Shown piece after piece: positions 54,580 to 62,411 of a stretch of 64,000 nt of DNA. The notes under the pieces are model-generated. The model did not search any database. It saw only the letters and a program-made list of their open reading frames with translations, and was not told the DNA's origin. A program made the position numbers and the translations under genes. Position 1 is the stretch's first letter; every line of letters starts with the position of its first letter. Source of the stretch: JALYGY01 sp963800975 (GTDB taxonomy: Bacteria; Actinomycetota; Rubrobacteria; Rubrobacterales; Rubrobacteraceae); NCBI GenBank assembly GCA_963800975.1, contig CAWDDB010000006.1:62001-126000 (forward strand), written 5' to 3'.

Positions 54580-55539
54580 ATGCAAGAACTTACGTTAGAT
54601 TTGCCCGTCGGATATTACATGGAGCGAGACCCCGACGTGCTCATCTTGCGCCGGCGCGACGGCTCGATGGTCGGTGCCTTCAGCACCCGCGGCGCGGTTA
54701 CCGAGGCCGTCAGACAGGCCGTCGAAGAGTCGGACGAGCCTGGCTCGTCCGCCGGGCGCGGGGCCTTCAGGTCGGCTTTGCAGGTGCGACTGTTCGGCCA
54801 CTTCGAGCTGCTTTGCGACGGCGAGGCGATCCACCTCGGGCGCAACGGCAAAGCGCTGGCTATCCTGAAGTACCTCCTGGCCAGCCGAGGTCGTCCGGTA
54901 TCCCAGGATCACCTGATGGGCTGGCTGTGGCCCGAGTCGAACCTCAAGAAAGCCCGCTGGTCCCTCAACTCCGCCGTGCACGGTTTGCGCAAGCTTCTCG
55001 GCGGTTGCCCGACCTCGGCCGGGACGAGCTACGTGCTACTCGAGGAGGGCTACTACCGTCTGAGCCCGTCTGTCCGGGTGGCCACGGACGTGGAGGAGTT
55101 CGACGAGCGCTACGAGCTTGGCCACCGCCTCGAGGCAGAAGGCCGCGTGGAAGAGGCGGCAACCGAGTACGAGGGCGCCGTGAGGCTCTACAGGGACGAC
55201 TACCTGGTCGAGGACCTGTACGAGGACTGGACCATGGTGGAGCGCGAGCGCCTCTCCAACGCCTACGTTGACGCGCTGGACTGGCTCGCGGATTACTACA
55301 TGGAGGCCGGACGGCTCGAGGAGAGCGTCAAGGCCTGCTACCGGGTGCTCGAGAAGGACCGGTGTCACGAGGACAGCCACCGCCTCCTGATGCGCTGCTA
55401 CGCAAGCCTGGGCCAGCGCGGGAGGGCGATGCGCCAGTACCGGCTGTGCGAGAGGATCCTCGAAGCGGAGTACGGCACGGCCCCGTCGCCCGAGACCTAC
55501 TCCCTCTACGAGAGCCTGCTGGAAGACGCGGGGTTGTAG
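54580..55539 (+). CDS. SARP/AfsR-type transcriptional activator (BTAD domain)
   Basis: 319 residues. Residues ~10-52 are a small module shared with the protein at 17000. An OmpR-type winged helix follows (about 65-150: LQVRLFGHFELLCDGEAIHL ... SQDHLMGWLWPESNLKKARW), then a BTAD/TPR domain (about 155-315: TDVEEFDERYELGHRLEAE ... CYASLGQRGRAMRQYRLCER). SARPs activate specialised-metabolite or stress genes. ATG 54580 with AGGGGAAAG just upstream. No biosynthetic cluster is adjacent. Confidence 0.88.
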   Translation: MQELTLDLPVGYYMERDPDVLILRRRDGSMVGAFSTRGAVTEAVRQAVEESDEPGSSAGRGAFRSALQVRLFGHFELLCDGEAIHLGRNGKALAILKYLLASRGRPVSQDHLMGWLWPESNLKKARWSLNSAVHGLRKLLGGCPTSAGTSYVLLEEGYYRLSPSVRVATDVEEFDERYELGHRLEAEGRVEEAATEYEGAVRLYRDDYLVEDLYEDWTMVERERLSNAYVDALDWLADYYMEAGRLEESVKACYRVLEKDRCHEDSHRLLMRCYASLGQRGRAMRQYRLCERILEAEYGTAPSPETYSLYESLLEDAGL

Positions 55540-55999
55540 GCGGCCTGCCTCCGGCCCCGCCTGGACGCGGGCGCGGGGCGCCGCCGTCCCGGTCGGGCCT
55601 GGTCACACTTCGGGCCATCTTCGCCGGGACGGGGTTAACAGGGCGGGCCGGCGTCTCGCTGCTACTTTCCCAGCCCCCGCACGGGGGTACCCCACCACGC
55701 AAGCTTGGCGCCGGTCTTCAGGAACGGCAGCGACCACGCGGTAGACGGTGCTCTCGGCGTGGTGCCGCCGAGCCCCCTACCGGCCCACGACGGCTCTTGA
55801 TCCGAGGAGCAGTCCGCTACCTGTAAGGTCAGCGGGTCCTTCCATTTGCGCTGCTTCTCGAAAGGGCGGTCCCCGGAGACCCGTACTCGGAGAGCCGTAA
55901 AGATGGGTGACGAGATTGCGTAACCTTACGCATGCGCCCGCCCTCCTCCGAACCCTACAATACTTTCGTTGTACGAAGCCGAAAAACAGGAGGTCAGAG
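55540..55999. other. Intergenic region with a palindromic operator-like site
   Basis: No gene could be supported in 55540-55999. The only clear structure is TGCGTAA-CC-TTACGCA at 55917-55932 (perfect 7-base arms), about 68 bases before the next start, with TACAATACT just downstream (55958-55966) as a possible -10. Confidence 0.5.
55917..55932. promoter_or_regulatory. Palindromic operator candidate
   Basis: TGCGTAACCTTACGCA. The left half with spacer and two more bases (TGCGTAACCTT) recurs at 57330-57340, before the Asp23 gene, so one regulator could act at both places. Confidence 0.5.
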
Positions 56000-56425
56000 G
56001 TGGCTACGGCGGGTATGACAACGGAAGCGAACAAGGCCCTGGTGCTTCGCTACATCGAAGAGTGTTGGAACCGCCACGACCTGGGCGCCTCCGACGAGTT
56101 GGTCTCGCCCGAGTACATCAACCACGCGGCCTCCGCCGGACACCAGCGCGCCGGGGCCAGGTCTTCGCTGGGGTGGCTCTTCTCCGTCTTCCCCGACCAC
56201 CGTTTCGAGGTAGAGGACGCCGTGGCCGAAGTTGGGACGGTGGCGGTAAGGGGCACGTGCAGCGGCACACACGAGGGCGAGCTGCGGGGCATCGCGCCCA
56301 CGGGCGAGCGGTTCGCCGCCCAGCAGACGCACTGGTTCCGGGTCGCGGACGGGAAGATAACGGAGCACTGGGCGGTGAGGGACGACCTCGGCATGATGAA
56401 ACAGCTAGGAGTTTTGCCCTCCTAA
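56000..56425 (+). CDS. SnoaL/ester-cyclase-like polyketide-cyclase-fold protein
   Basis: 141 residues from GTG 56000, six bases after AGGAGG (55988-55993). ALVLRYIEECWNRHDLGASD, FPDHRFEVEDAVAEVGTVAV and GKITEHWAVRDDLGMMKQLG match the SnoaL-like NTF2-fold family. Members are enzymes or binding proteins of uncertain substrate and occur widely in actinobacteria. The palindrome upstream may regulate it. Confidence 0.82.
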   Translation: MATAGMTTEANKALVLRYIEECWNRHDLGASDELVSPEYINHAASAGHQRAGARSSLGWLFSVFPDHRFEVEDAVAEVGTVAVRGTCSGTHEGELRGIAPTGERFAAQQTHWFRVADGKITEHWAVRDDLGMMKQLGVLPS

Positions 56426-56548
56426 CCCGTCCCAGGCACCCGCCTTCGGGGTATGCTTGTTCTCGGAGGTTCGCGCCTGACCTCGGCGGATGGCATCATG
56501 CGCTGTTGGTAGCTTACGGATTCGAGCTAGTGAGGAGGATCGCAGCCC

Positions 56549-57019
56549 GTGCCCGACGACGAGCGAGACACGGCGGGGGTCGTCGCGCCCCCGCCCCTGA
56601 TCTACGCGGGGACACTCGTTCTCGGCCTGCTGCTCGGCCGGAGGTTCCCGATCCCCTTCTTGCCGCGCACCGTAGCGCGTGTCCTGGGGTGGCCGCTCGT
56701 GGGCGGCGGGGCGTTGCTCCTGGGTTGGTTCGAGGTAACGATGCACCGCGCCGGTACGCCGACCAACCCCTACAAGCCGTCCTCTGGCATCGTCACCGAA
56801 GGGCCGTTCCGCTACACCCGCAACCCCGCCTACCTCGCCATGGCGATGGTCTACGCGGGCGTCGCCGCCCTGGCGAGGGCGTCGTGGGCCGTCCTTCTGC
56901 TGCCGGCCGTGCTGGTCGCGATCCGGCACGGGGTTATCGAGCGCGAGGAGCGCTACCTGGAGCGCAAGTTCGGCGAGGAGTACGTGCGCTACAAGGCGAG
57001 GGTGAGGCGTTGGATCTAG
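56549..57019 (+). CDS. Isoprenylcysteine carboxyl methyltransferase-like membrane protein
   Basis: 156 residues with four hydrophobic segments. The ICMT/PEMT motif occurs as VTEGPFRYTRNPAYLAMAM, and REERYLERKFGEEYVRYKAR closes the protein as in that family. Such enzymes methylate lipid or membrane substrates with S-adenosylmethionine; the bacterial substrate is usually unknown. GTG start with GAGGAGG upstream. Confidence 0.83.
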   Translation: MPDDERDTAGVVAPPPLIYAGTLVLGLLLGRRFPIPFLPRTVARVLGWPLVGGGALLLGWFEVTMHRAGTPTNPYKPSSGIVTEGPFRYTRNPAYLAMAMVYAGVAALARASWAVLLLPAVLVAIRHGVIEREERYLERKFGEEYVRYKARVRRWI

Positions 57020-57355
57020 GCGCCGAAGCCCCGAGGGCCGAAGGTCGCCCATTCACCAAACGTCCTAGAATGCGCTATCTCGGGAGCTAACAACGCCGCC
57101 AGCCCGCCTCCGGCCAGGCAAAGCGGGTCGCTGGCGCAACCGATCGCATGACGAGTCGGCCTGCGCTCTCGCTCTCGACACACCGCGGCCTCGCCAACGA
57201 CCCCGCGAGGGATTCCCCGGCCAGACCCGGGGACCGCGAAGTGGTCGGGAACCCGTAGCGAGCCCTCCTCGCGGGACCGGCCCAGGCGTCGCCGTGGTTT
57301 AAGAGTCCCCATTTTTGCGCATGAATGTGCGTAACCTTCGAGGAGAGGAGAGAAC
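57020..57355. other. Intergenic region, nothing recognised beyond a site near its end
   Basis: Open frames here are on the minus strand and have no ribosome site or recognisable family. TGCGTAACCTT at 57330-57340, next to TGCGCAT and ATGTGC, matches part of the palindrome at 55917 and lies just before the Asp23 ribosome site GAGGAGAGGAG. Confidence 0.5.
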
Positions 57356-57793
57356 GTGAGCGAGAAAAAATCCGGCCGCGGAGCACAGCAGAGCCCGCTC
57401 CAGGGCGATCTTGGCACCACCACCATTAGCAACACGGTCGTTTCCCAGGTCGCCGGCATCGCCGCCCAGGAGGTAGAGAGGGTACAGATGGGCAGCGGCA
57501 CCTCCGCGGCGGTTGGCGGATTGCTGCAGACCGTTACCGGCAGCAGCTCAGGCAACTACTCCAGCGGCGTCACCGTCGAGGTCGGGGAGCAAGAGGCGGC
57601 CGTGGACCTCACGATGTCCGTCGAGTACGGTTACTCAGTTCCGCAGCTAACGGAGGCGGTGCGGCGCAACGTCATAAACCGGGTCGAGAGCCTGACCGGT
57701 CTCAAGGTGACCGAGGTCAACATATCCGTCAACGACGTCAAGATCCCCAGTGAGGGGCCGGCGGGGAACGAGCAGGGGCAGGTCGAGCGCTAG
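57356..57793 (+). CDS. Asp23/Gls24-family envelope stress protein
   Basis: 145 residues from GTG 57356. The core LGTTTISNTVVSQVAGIAAQ, then VTVEVGEQEAAVDLTMSVEY and LTEAVRRNVINRVESLTGL plus VTEVNISVNDV, is diagnostic of Asp23 (alkaline shock protein). The family is membrane-associated and linked to cell-wall stress. It is followed by a small membrane protein on the same strand, as is common for Asp23 operons. Confidence 0.9.
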   Translation: MSEKKSGRGAQQSPLQGDLGTTTISNTVVSQVAGIAAQEVERVQMGSGTSAAVGGLLQTVTGSSSGNYSSGVTVEVGEQEAAVDLTMSVEYGYSVPQLTEAVRRNVINRVESLTGLKVTEVNISVNDVKIPSEGPAGNEQGQVER

Positions 57794-57936
57794 GCCCGGC
57801 AGCGAGGGCAGCCCCAGAAGGAATCGGGATAGGCCAGGCGCGTCCCCGGAACGGCCGAGCCAGGATTGCGAGAAGGGCTAGTGCGGCCGTCCAGGGGCGC
57901 TCTCGTGGCGGGCCGCTAATGACAGAGAGGTGAAGC

Positions 57937-58146
57937 ATGGACGACGCTACCCAGCAGCGCGTGATCACGCTCCTTGCGGCGGGCATCGCCTACCTCATTA
58001 CCCAGCAGGTCGTCGATCGCTACATAGAGGTCCCGGAAGAGCGCGGGATCAGGGACGACGTCCTCGAGGCGGTACTGAAGGGCGCGACCACAGCCACCTC
58101 GACCATCCTCGCCTCGATGCTGGTGCGCAGGCTGTTCAGGGGCTGA
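57937..58146 (+). CDS. Small membrane-associated protein
   Basis: 69 residues from ATG 57937, preceded by AGAGAGGTGAAG. One N-terminal hydrophobic helix (VITLLAAGIAYLITQQVV) is followed by an acidic turn and a second moderately hydrophobic helix (TTATSTILASMLVRRLF). No family is assigned. Its position after Asp23 suggests a partner in the same envelope stress function. Confidence 0.7.
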   Translation: MDDATQQRVITLLAAGIAYLITQQVVDRYIEVPEERGIRDDVLEAVLKGATTATSTILASMLVRRLFRG

Positions 58147-58172
58147 TCTGACGCCCCTCAAACGTGGGCGCC

Positions 58173-58544
58173 CTAGCCGCGAGAGGGTATCCCCTGCACG
58201 GACCAGCCGTTCCCATCGGGATCCTCGAAGAACACAAACTGGCCCCCGGGGAGATCCTGTACCTCGCTGACCTCGACCCCACGCTCGACGAGCTCCGCGC
58301 GGGCGGCCTCTATGTCCGTGACGACCAGCTGAAGGCCGGCAGCCGTGCCAGGCTGCGAATCCACGATCCCGGTCCCGATGGCGATCGAGCACGCGGACCC
58401 CGGCGGCGTTAGCTGGACGAAACGCAGCTCGTCGCTGACCCTGTGGTCGTGGTCGGCGTTGAAGCCGACCTTCTCGATGTAGAAGGCCTTCGCCCGGTCC
58501 ACGTCCGTGACGGGTACCGCCACCAGCTCGAGCTTCCAGTCCAT
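58173..58544 (-). CDS. VOC-family (glyoxalase/dioxygenase-fold) protein
   Basis: 123 residues, one VOC module: LELVAVPVTDVDRAKAFYIE, KVGFNADHDHRV and FVFFEDPDGNGWSVQ with the terminal metal glutamate position replaced by Q/S-rich sequence. ATG 58544 follows AAAGGAGC. It is divergent from a TetR gene, with a shared operator region; it is likely the repressor's target. The substrate is unknown. Confidence 0.87.
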   Translation of the reverse strand: MDWKLELVAVPVTDVDRAKAFYIEKVGFNADHDHRVSDELRFVQLTPPGSACSIAIGTGIVDSQPGTAAGLQLVVTDIEAARAELVERGVEVSEVQDLPGGQFVFFEDPDGNGWSVQGIPSRG

Positions 58545-58580
58545 GTTGCTCCTTTCAACGGTAAACTACGATCATACATC

Positions 58581-58638
58581 GGAACAAACACTTCCGTTCC
58601 AGTATAACAGAGCGGAATGCTTTGTTCCACTATATAAT
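58581..58638. promoter_or_regulatory. Shared promoter/operator of the VOC and TetR genes
   Basis: GGAACAAA (58581-58588) and TTTGTTCC (58621-58628) are perfect inverse arms. TATAAT at 58633-58638 ends seven bases before the TetR ATG, so its mRNA should be leaderless. TATACT on the other strand (58606-58601) can serve the VOC gene. Confidence 0.6.
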
Positions 58639-58645
58639 CGGTTGT

Positions 58646-59284
58646 ATGGAAGAAAAAGGGGCGATGCCCATGAGCGGCAGGCGGGCCGAGGCGGCGCGCA
58701 ACGACGGCAGGATCCTGGACGCCGCGCGGGAAGTTTTCACGGTAGATCCTGGGGCGCCGATCTCCGCCGTGGCCGCGCGGGCCGGGGTAGGGATCGGGGC
58801 CCTGTACCGACGCTACGGGAGCAAGGAGGAGCTTCTGCGGCGGCTCAACGCCGTTGGCCTGAGCCGCTACATCGCGGAGGTCGAGGCGGCGCTGGCCGAC
58901 GATGGCGATCCCTGGGAGGCCTTCGCCGGGTTCATGCGGCGTGCGGTGGATGCCGACACGCACTCCCTGACGCTGCGCCTGGCGGGCACCTTTACGCCCA
59001 CGCAAGAGCTGAACCGCGAAGGCGCGAAGGCGCACGACCTTACCAGGCGACTCCTTGACCGGTCCAGGGACGCCGGCGCGCTGCGGGCGGACATAGAGGT
59101 CGGCGATCTCTCGCTGCTCTTCGAGCAGCTGGCGGCCGTCAGGGTACACGACCGGGATCGCACGGTGAAGTTGCGGCGCCGGTACCTGGCGCTGCTGCTG
59201 GGGGCCCTGCGCGCGCCGCAAGGGTCGCCGCTCCCCGGTCCGCCGCCGACCTGGGAGGAGATCCGGCGCCGCTGGGACGCGTAG
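58646..59284 (+). CDS. TetR-family transcriptional regulator
   Basis: 212 residues from ATG 58646; the longer frame would start upstream of the -10 element. The HTH is DGRILDAAREVFTVDPGAPI, then SAVAARAGVGIGALYRRYGS. The C-terminal domain is helical and arginine-rich. It is probably autoregulated and a regulator of the divergent VOC gene through the GGAACAAA/TTTGTTCC site. There is no ribosome site, in line with leaderless translation. Confidence 0.87.
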   Translation: MEEKGAMPMSGRRAEAARNDGRILDAAREVFTVDPGAPISAVAARAGVGIGALYRRYGSKEELLRRLNAVGLSRYIAEVEAALADDGDPWEAFAGFMRRAVDADTHSLTLRLAGTFTPTQELNREGAKAHDLTRRLLDRSRDAGALRADIEVGDLSLLFEQLAAVRVHDRDRTVKLRRRYLALLLGALRAPQGSPLPGPPPTWEEIRRRWDA

Positions 59285-59336
59285 CTGCGATGCCGAGAGC
59301 GGAGCCTGGAGAAGCCTGAACCCCGACGTGCTCAAA

Positions 59337-59351
59337 GCCTGCGGAGCAGGC
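59337..59351. terminator. Short hairpin between convergent genes
   Basis: GCCTGC-GGA-GCAGGC, between the TetR stop and the GMC oxidoreductase stop. The stem is short (6 bp), so a terminator role is tentative. Confidence 0.4.
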
Positions 59352-59360
59352 GTGTCCTGA

Positions 59361-61631
59361 TCACCATTCCTCTCCTCCGTTGAGACGCTCGACGAGGCGC
59401 TCGGCGGCCCTGTAGCAGAGGGCCCACAGGGTGTGGGTCGGGTTTACGCCGGGGCAGGTGGGGAAGACCGCCCCGCCGAAGACGTAGAGGCCGGGGGTAT
59501 CGTGCACCCGCAGCTCGGGGTCGACGACCGAGGTGGCTGGGTCCTCGCCCATCCGGCAGCCGCCGAGGTCGTGGCTGCTGCCGACACCTGTGAAGCGGGG
59601 ACCGCGCCAGGTCTTTGTCGCGCCCATCTTGTGCAGGATCTCCTCCGACCTCTCCTCCATCCACGCGGCGAGGCGCTGCTCGTTCTCGCGCAGGTCGTAG
59701 GTTATGCGCACGAGCGGGAGGCCGAGGCCGCTCCTGTCGCGGTGGCGGGGATCCAGGTCGAGGAAGTTGCTCCTGTAGGAGAGCGTGTCCGGCTGGATGC
59801 GGACGGTGCAGAAGTGCTGCCACCGTCGTATGTGGTCCTTGTATCCCTTGCCCCAGGCCGGGACGTCAGGGGGCAGGTCGAGGCGGCTGATCTGGATGGG
59901 CAGCAGCTGGTTCTCCGTCCCGAGCGTGGCTCCCCCGACGAACCCATGGCCCGCGTAGTCCAGGTCCGCGGAGAGATAGTCGTCTAGCACGGTGGTCTGG
60001 GCCGCCGGACCCGTGTGCCTGTTGAAGACGGTGTCCGGGAAAAAGCCGTCGACGTGGGCGAACATCTTGGTCATGAAATGCTTGCCGACCTGGCCCGCGT
60101 CGTTGCCGAGACCGTCCGCGTGCCGCCCGTCGCCGGAGAGCAGCAGGAGCCGTACGTTCTCGAAGGTATAGCCGCACAGGACGACCGTGCGGGCCTCCTG
60201 GACTCTGGCCACGCCGTTGGCGTCCACGTACTCGACCCCGCTCGTGCGCCCCTCCCCGTCGGTGAGGACGCGCAAGGCGCGACAGTGGGTACGGAGGTCG
60301 AAGTTGCCCGACCGGAGCGCCTCGGGGACGGAGGTGAGGGCCGGGTGCCACTTGTCGTCGTCGAAGGGACCGAAGCCGAGGTTCCAGGCCGTGTAGGTGG
60401 AGGCCGGGTAGCCGTTGTAGGGTCTGCTGTTCATGCCGACCGGGACAGGGTGCGGGTGGAGGCCCATAGCCTCCGTCGCCTTCCTGAAGGCCTCTCCTAC
60501 CCTGGATGGGCGCATCGGCGGGAGGGGGTAGGGCTCGCTGCGCGGGATAAAGGGGTTGTCTTCTTCGCCTCCGGCGACGCCGACCAGGCGGTCCATCTTG
60601 GTGTAGTACGGTTCGAGGTCGTCGTAGGAGACGGGCCAGTCGGCCAGCGTGCTTCCCTCCGACAGGATCTCTTCTCCGAAGCTCTCGCGGACGTGGGTGC
60701 GGTGCTCGAAGTGGTGGGGATGGTAGCGTCGCAACCAGGCACCGTAGTGGGGGATGGAGCCCCCGACGCCGTTCATCATGCGCCCGAGGGAGAAGGTGGC
60801 TTCGCGGGTCCGCTCGGCCTCGTTGCGGCGCCAGCGCGGCGCCTCGCTCAGGAATTTCGGGCCCATGTTGCCGCGGCAGTAGTAGGCGCTGCCGAGCTCG
60901 TCGGGGACGAAGTCTCGTCCCTCGCGCCACGGCCCGGCCTCCAGCCCGACGACGCGCAGCCCCGCCTCCGCCAGCACAGGGGCGACGAGCCCGCCCACGC
61001 CGCCAACGCCAACCAGAACCACGTCCGCCGGTCCGGCCGGAGGTTCGGCGCCCTTCTGCGGATCGTAGCCCGGTATACCGTCCGGTTCTTCGGGCGAGCC
61101 GCCGAGGGAGTAGCCGAGTTCGGCGAGGGCGCGGATCTCGCCCCCCTTGGTGGCCGGTTCCTCGGAGAGGCTCTCCTCCTCCGAGTTCTCCAGCCACACA
61201 CCAGGGTGTCCGAGGAATCTCCAGCCCAGCTTGCCCCTGTTGCCGCCATAGGCCGGGTCGGCGAAGAGGCCCTCTTGCAAGTGATCCAGGATCATCTTGA
61301 AAAACTCCCCCTGGGGCGGCGTCCGGAAGTCGGGCAACTCGCCCGCCTCCAGCCCGCCCACGAGCGCGGCTCGCTTCTCCGGGCCGCATCCTGCGAAGGG
61401 TTCCTCGTACCGGGTCCGGGCGACGCGGTCGAGGGCCGCCAGGCCCAGCCTGTAGGCCCCGGCGAGGTCAGCGTACGCGCCGGCGAGCGCCCGGTCCACG
61501 TACTCCACCACGCCGATCTCCGAAGCGGCAGGTCCGTTCTCGTCGGCGGGGAAGAGGGTGTCGAAAAGGGCTGCGGCGGTGCCCGCCTCATAGGCGTTGA
61601 GGGTCAAGAGGGTCCTGACTTCTCCGGTCAT
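59361..61631 (-). CDS. GMC oxidoreductase fused to a gluconate-dehydrogenase-subunit-3-like domain
   Basis: 756 residues. Residues ~1-175 (AALFDTLFPADENGPAASEI ... RFLGHPGVWLE) match the small subunit 3 of FAD-dependent sugar/alcohol dehydrogenases. The rest is a GMC flavoprotein with a Rossmann motif GVGGVGGLVAPVLAEAGLRV, the substrate region SSHDLGGCRMGEDPATSVVD, and a C-terminal VFPTCPGVNPTHTLWAL with the catalytic His/Asn pair. In most bacteria these are separate proteins. It probably oxidises an alcohol, sugar or sterol. It is last in the operon with the SDR and acyl-CoA dehydrogenase. Confidence 0.88.
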   Translation of the reverse strand: MTGEVRTLLTLNAYEAGTAAALFDTLFPADENGPAASEIGVVEYVDRALAGAYADLAGAYRLGLAALDRVARTRYEEPFAGCGPEKRAALVGGLEAGELPDFRTPPQGEFFKMILDHLQEGLFADPAYGGNRGKLGWRFLGHPGVWLENSEEESLSEEPATKGGEIRALAELGYSLGGSPEEPDGIPGYDPQKGAEPPAGPADVVLVGVGGVGGLVAPVLAEAGLRVVGLEAGPWREGRDFVPDELGSAYYCRGNMGPKFLSEAPRWRRNEAERTREATFSLGRMMNGVGGSIPHYGAWLRRYHPHHFEHRTHVRESFGEEILSEGSTLADWPVSYDDLEPYYTKMDRLVGVAGGEEDNPFIPRSEPYPLPPMRPSRVGEAFRKATEAMGLHPHPVPVGMNSRPYNGYPASTYTAWNLGFGPFDDDKWHPALTSVPEALRSGNFDLRTHCRALRVLTDGEGRTSGVEYVDANGVARVQEARTVVLCGYTFENVRLLLLSGDGRHADGLGNDAGQVGKHFMTKMFAHVDGFFPDTVFNRHTGPAAQTTVLDDYLSADLDYAGHGFVGGATLGTENQLLPIQISRLDLPPDVPAWGKGYKDHIRRWQHFCTVRIQPDTLSYRSNFLDLDPRHRDRSGLGLPLVRITYDLRENEQRLAAWMEERSEEILHKMGATKTWRGPRFTGVGSSHDLGGCRMGEDPATSVVDPELRVHDTPGLYVFGGAVFPTCPGVNPTHTLWALCYRAAERLVERLNGGEEW

Positions 61632-61661
61632 GGTCTCCCCTGGTCTCCGGGTCGCGATCGG

Positions 61662-62411
61662 CTACCAGGCAACGTAGCCTCCGTCGACGTGCAGGATCTC
61701 CCCGGTAACGTAGCCGGCGGCTGGGGAAAGCAGGAACAGGGCGGCGGGGGCTATCTCTGCCGGGGTGGCGAAGCGGCCGAGCGGGATCCTGGCCTCCACC
61801 TCCGCGCGGCGCCCCTCATCTTCGAGTAGCTCCCGCGTCATGGCGGTCTCGATGTATCCGGGCGCCACCGCGTTGACCCTTATGCCGTGTTGCGCCAGCT
61901 CCACGGCGAGGCCCCTGGTGAGCTGGGTGACGCCGCCCTTCATCGCCCCGTACGGCACGATGCCCGGCACCCCCACGGCGGCGGAGACAGACGAGACGTT
62001 CAGGATCGCGCCGCCGGTGCGGGCTTCGATCATGCGCCGCGCGGCGGCGCGGCACGCCCTGAACACGGCCATGAGGTTGACCGCGTGAAGCGCCTCCCAG
62101 TCCTCGTCCTCGAGCTCGATCGCGGGTCCTCGGGCCTGAATGCCGGCCGCGTTGACGAGGAAATCTAACCGGCCGTGCCGCGCGGTCGCGGCTTCGACCG
62201 CGGCCTCGGCGCCTCTGGCGTCGGCCAGATCGGCGAGGTGTGCCTCGGCCTCAAGCCCCCTCGCCGCCTCCTCGACCTCCTCCTGTCGGTCGGTTAGAAG
62301 GACCCTGGCGCCGGCCTCGACTAGGGCCTCCGCGATGGCGAGCCCTATACCGCCAGCCGCCCCCGTCACGACGCCCGCTTTCCCGCTCATGTCGAGTCTC
62401 ACCTGTCGCAC
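61662..62411 (-). CDS. Short-chain dehydrogenase/reductase
   Basis: 249 residues of classical SDR type. The NAD(P) motif is TGAAGGIGLAIA, with NAAGIQ, catalytic Ser in ILNVSSVSAAV, YxxxK as YGAMK, and PGYIETAM. The last residues (GEILHVDGGYVAW) are typical of FabG/3-hydroxyacyl dehydrogenases. The start ATG is the next codon after the acyl-CoA dehydrogenase end, so they form one operon. Likely a beta-hydroxyacyl or alcohol dehydrogenase. Confidence 0.88.
   Translation of the reverse strand: MRQVRLDMSGKAGVVTGAAGGIGLAIAEALVEAGARVLLTDRQEEVEEAARGLEAEAHLADLADARGAEAAVEAATARHGRLDFLVNAAGIQARGPAIELEDEDWEALHAVNLMAVFRACRAAARRMIEARTGGAILNVSSVSAAVGVPGIVPYGAMKGGVTQLTRGLAVELAQHGIRVNAVAPGYIETAMTRELLEDEGRRAEVEARIPLGRFATPAEIAPAALFLLSPAAGYVTGEILHVDGGYVAW

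Noticed and set aside
54226..54585. 119-residue minus-strand open frame before the SARP gene
   Set aside because: No family, no ribosome site, and it is opposite the structured leader. The plus-strand translation of 54230-54330 looked vaguely like a gene remnant but could not be matched to anything.
55362..55826. 154-residue plus-strand open frame
   Set aside because: It overlaps the end of the SARP gene in another frame, is Pro/Arg-rich, and has no homology signal.
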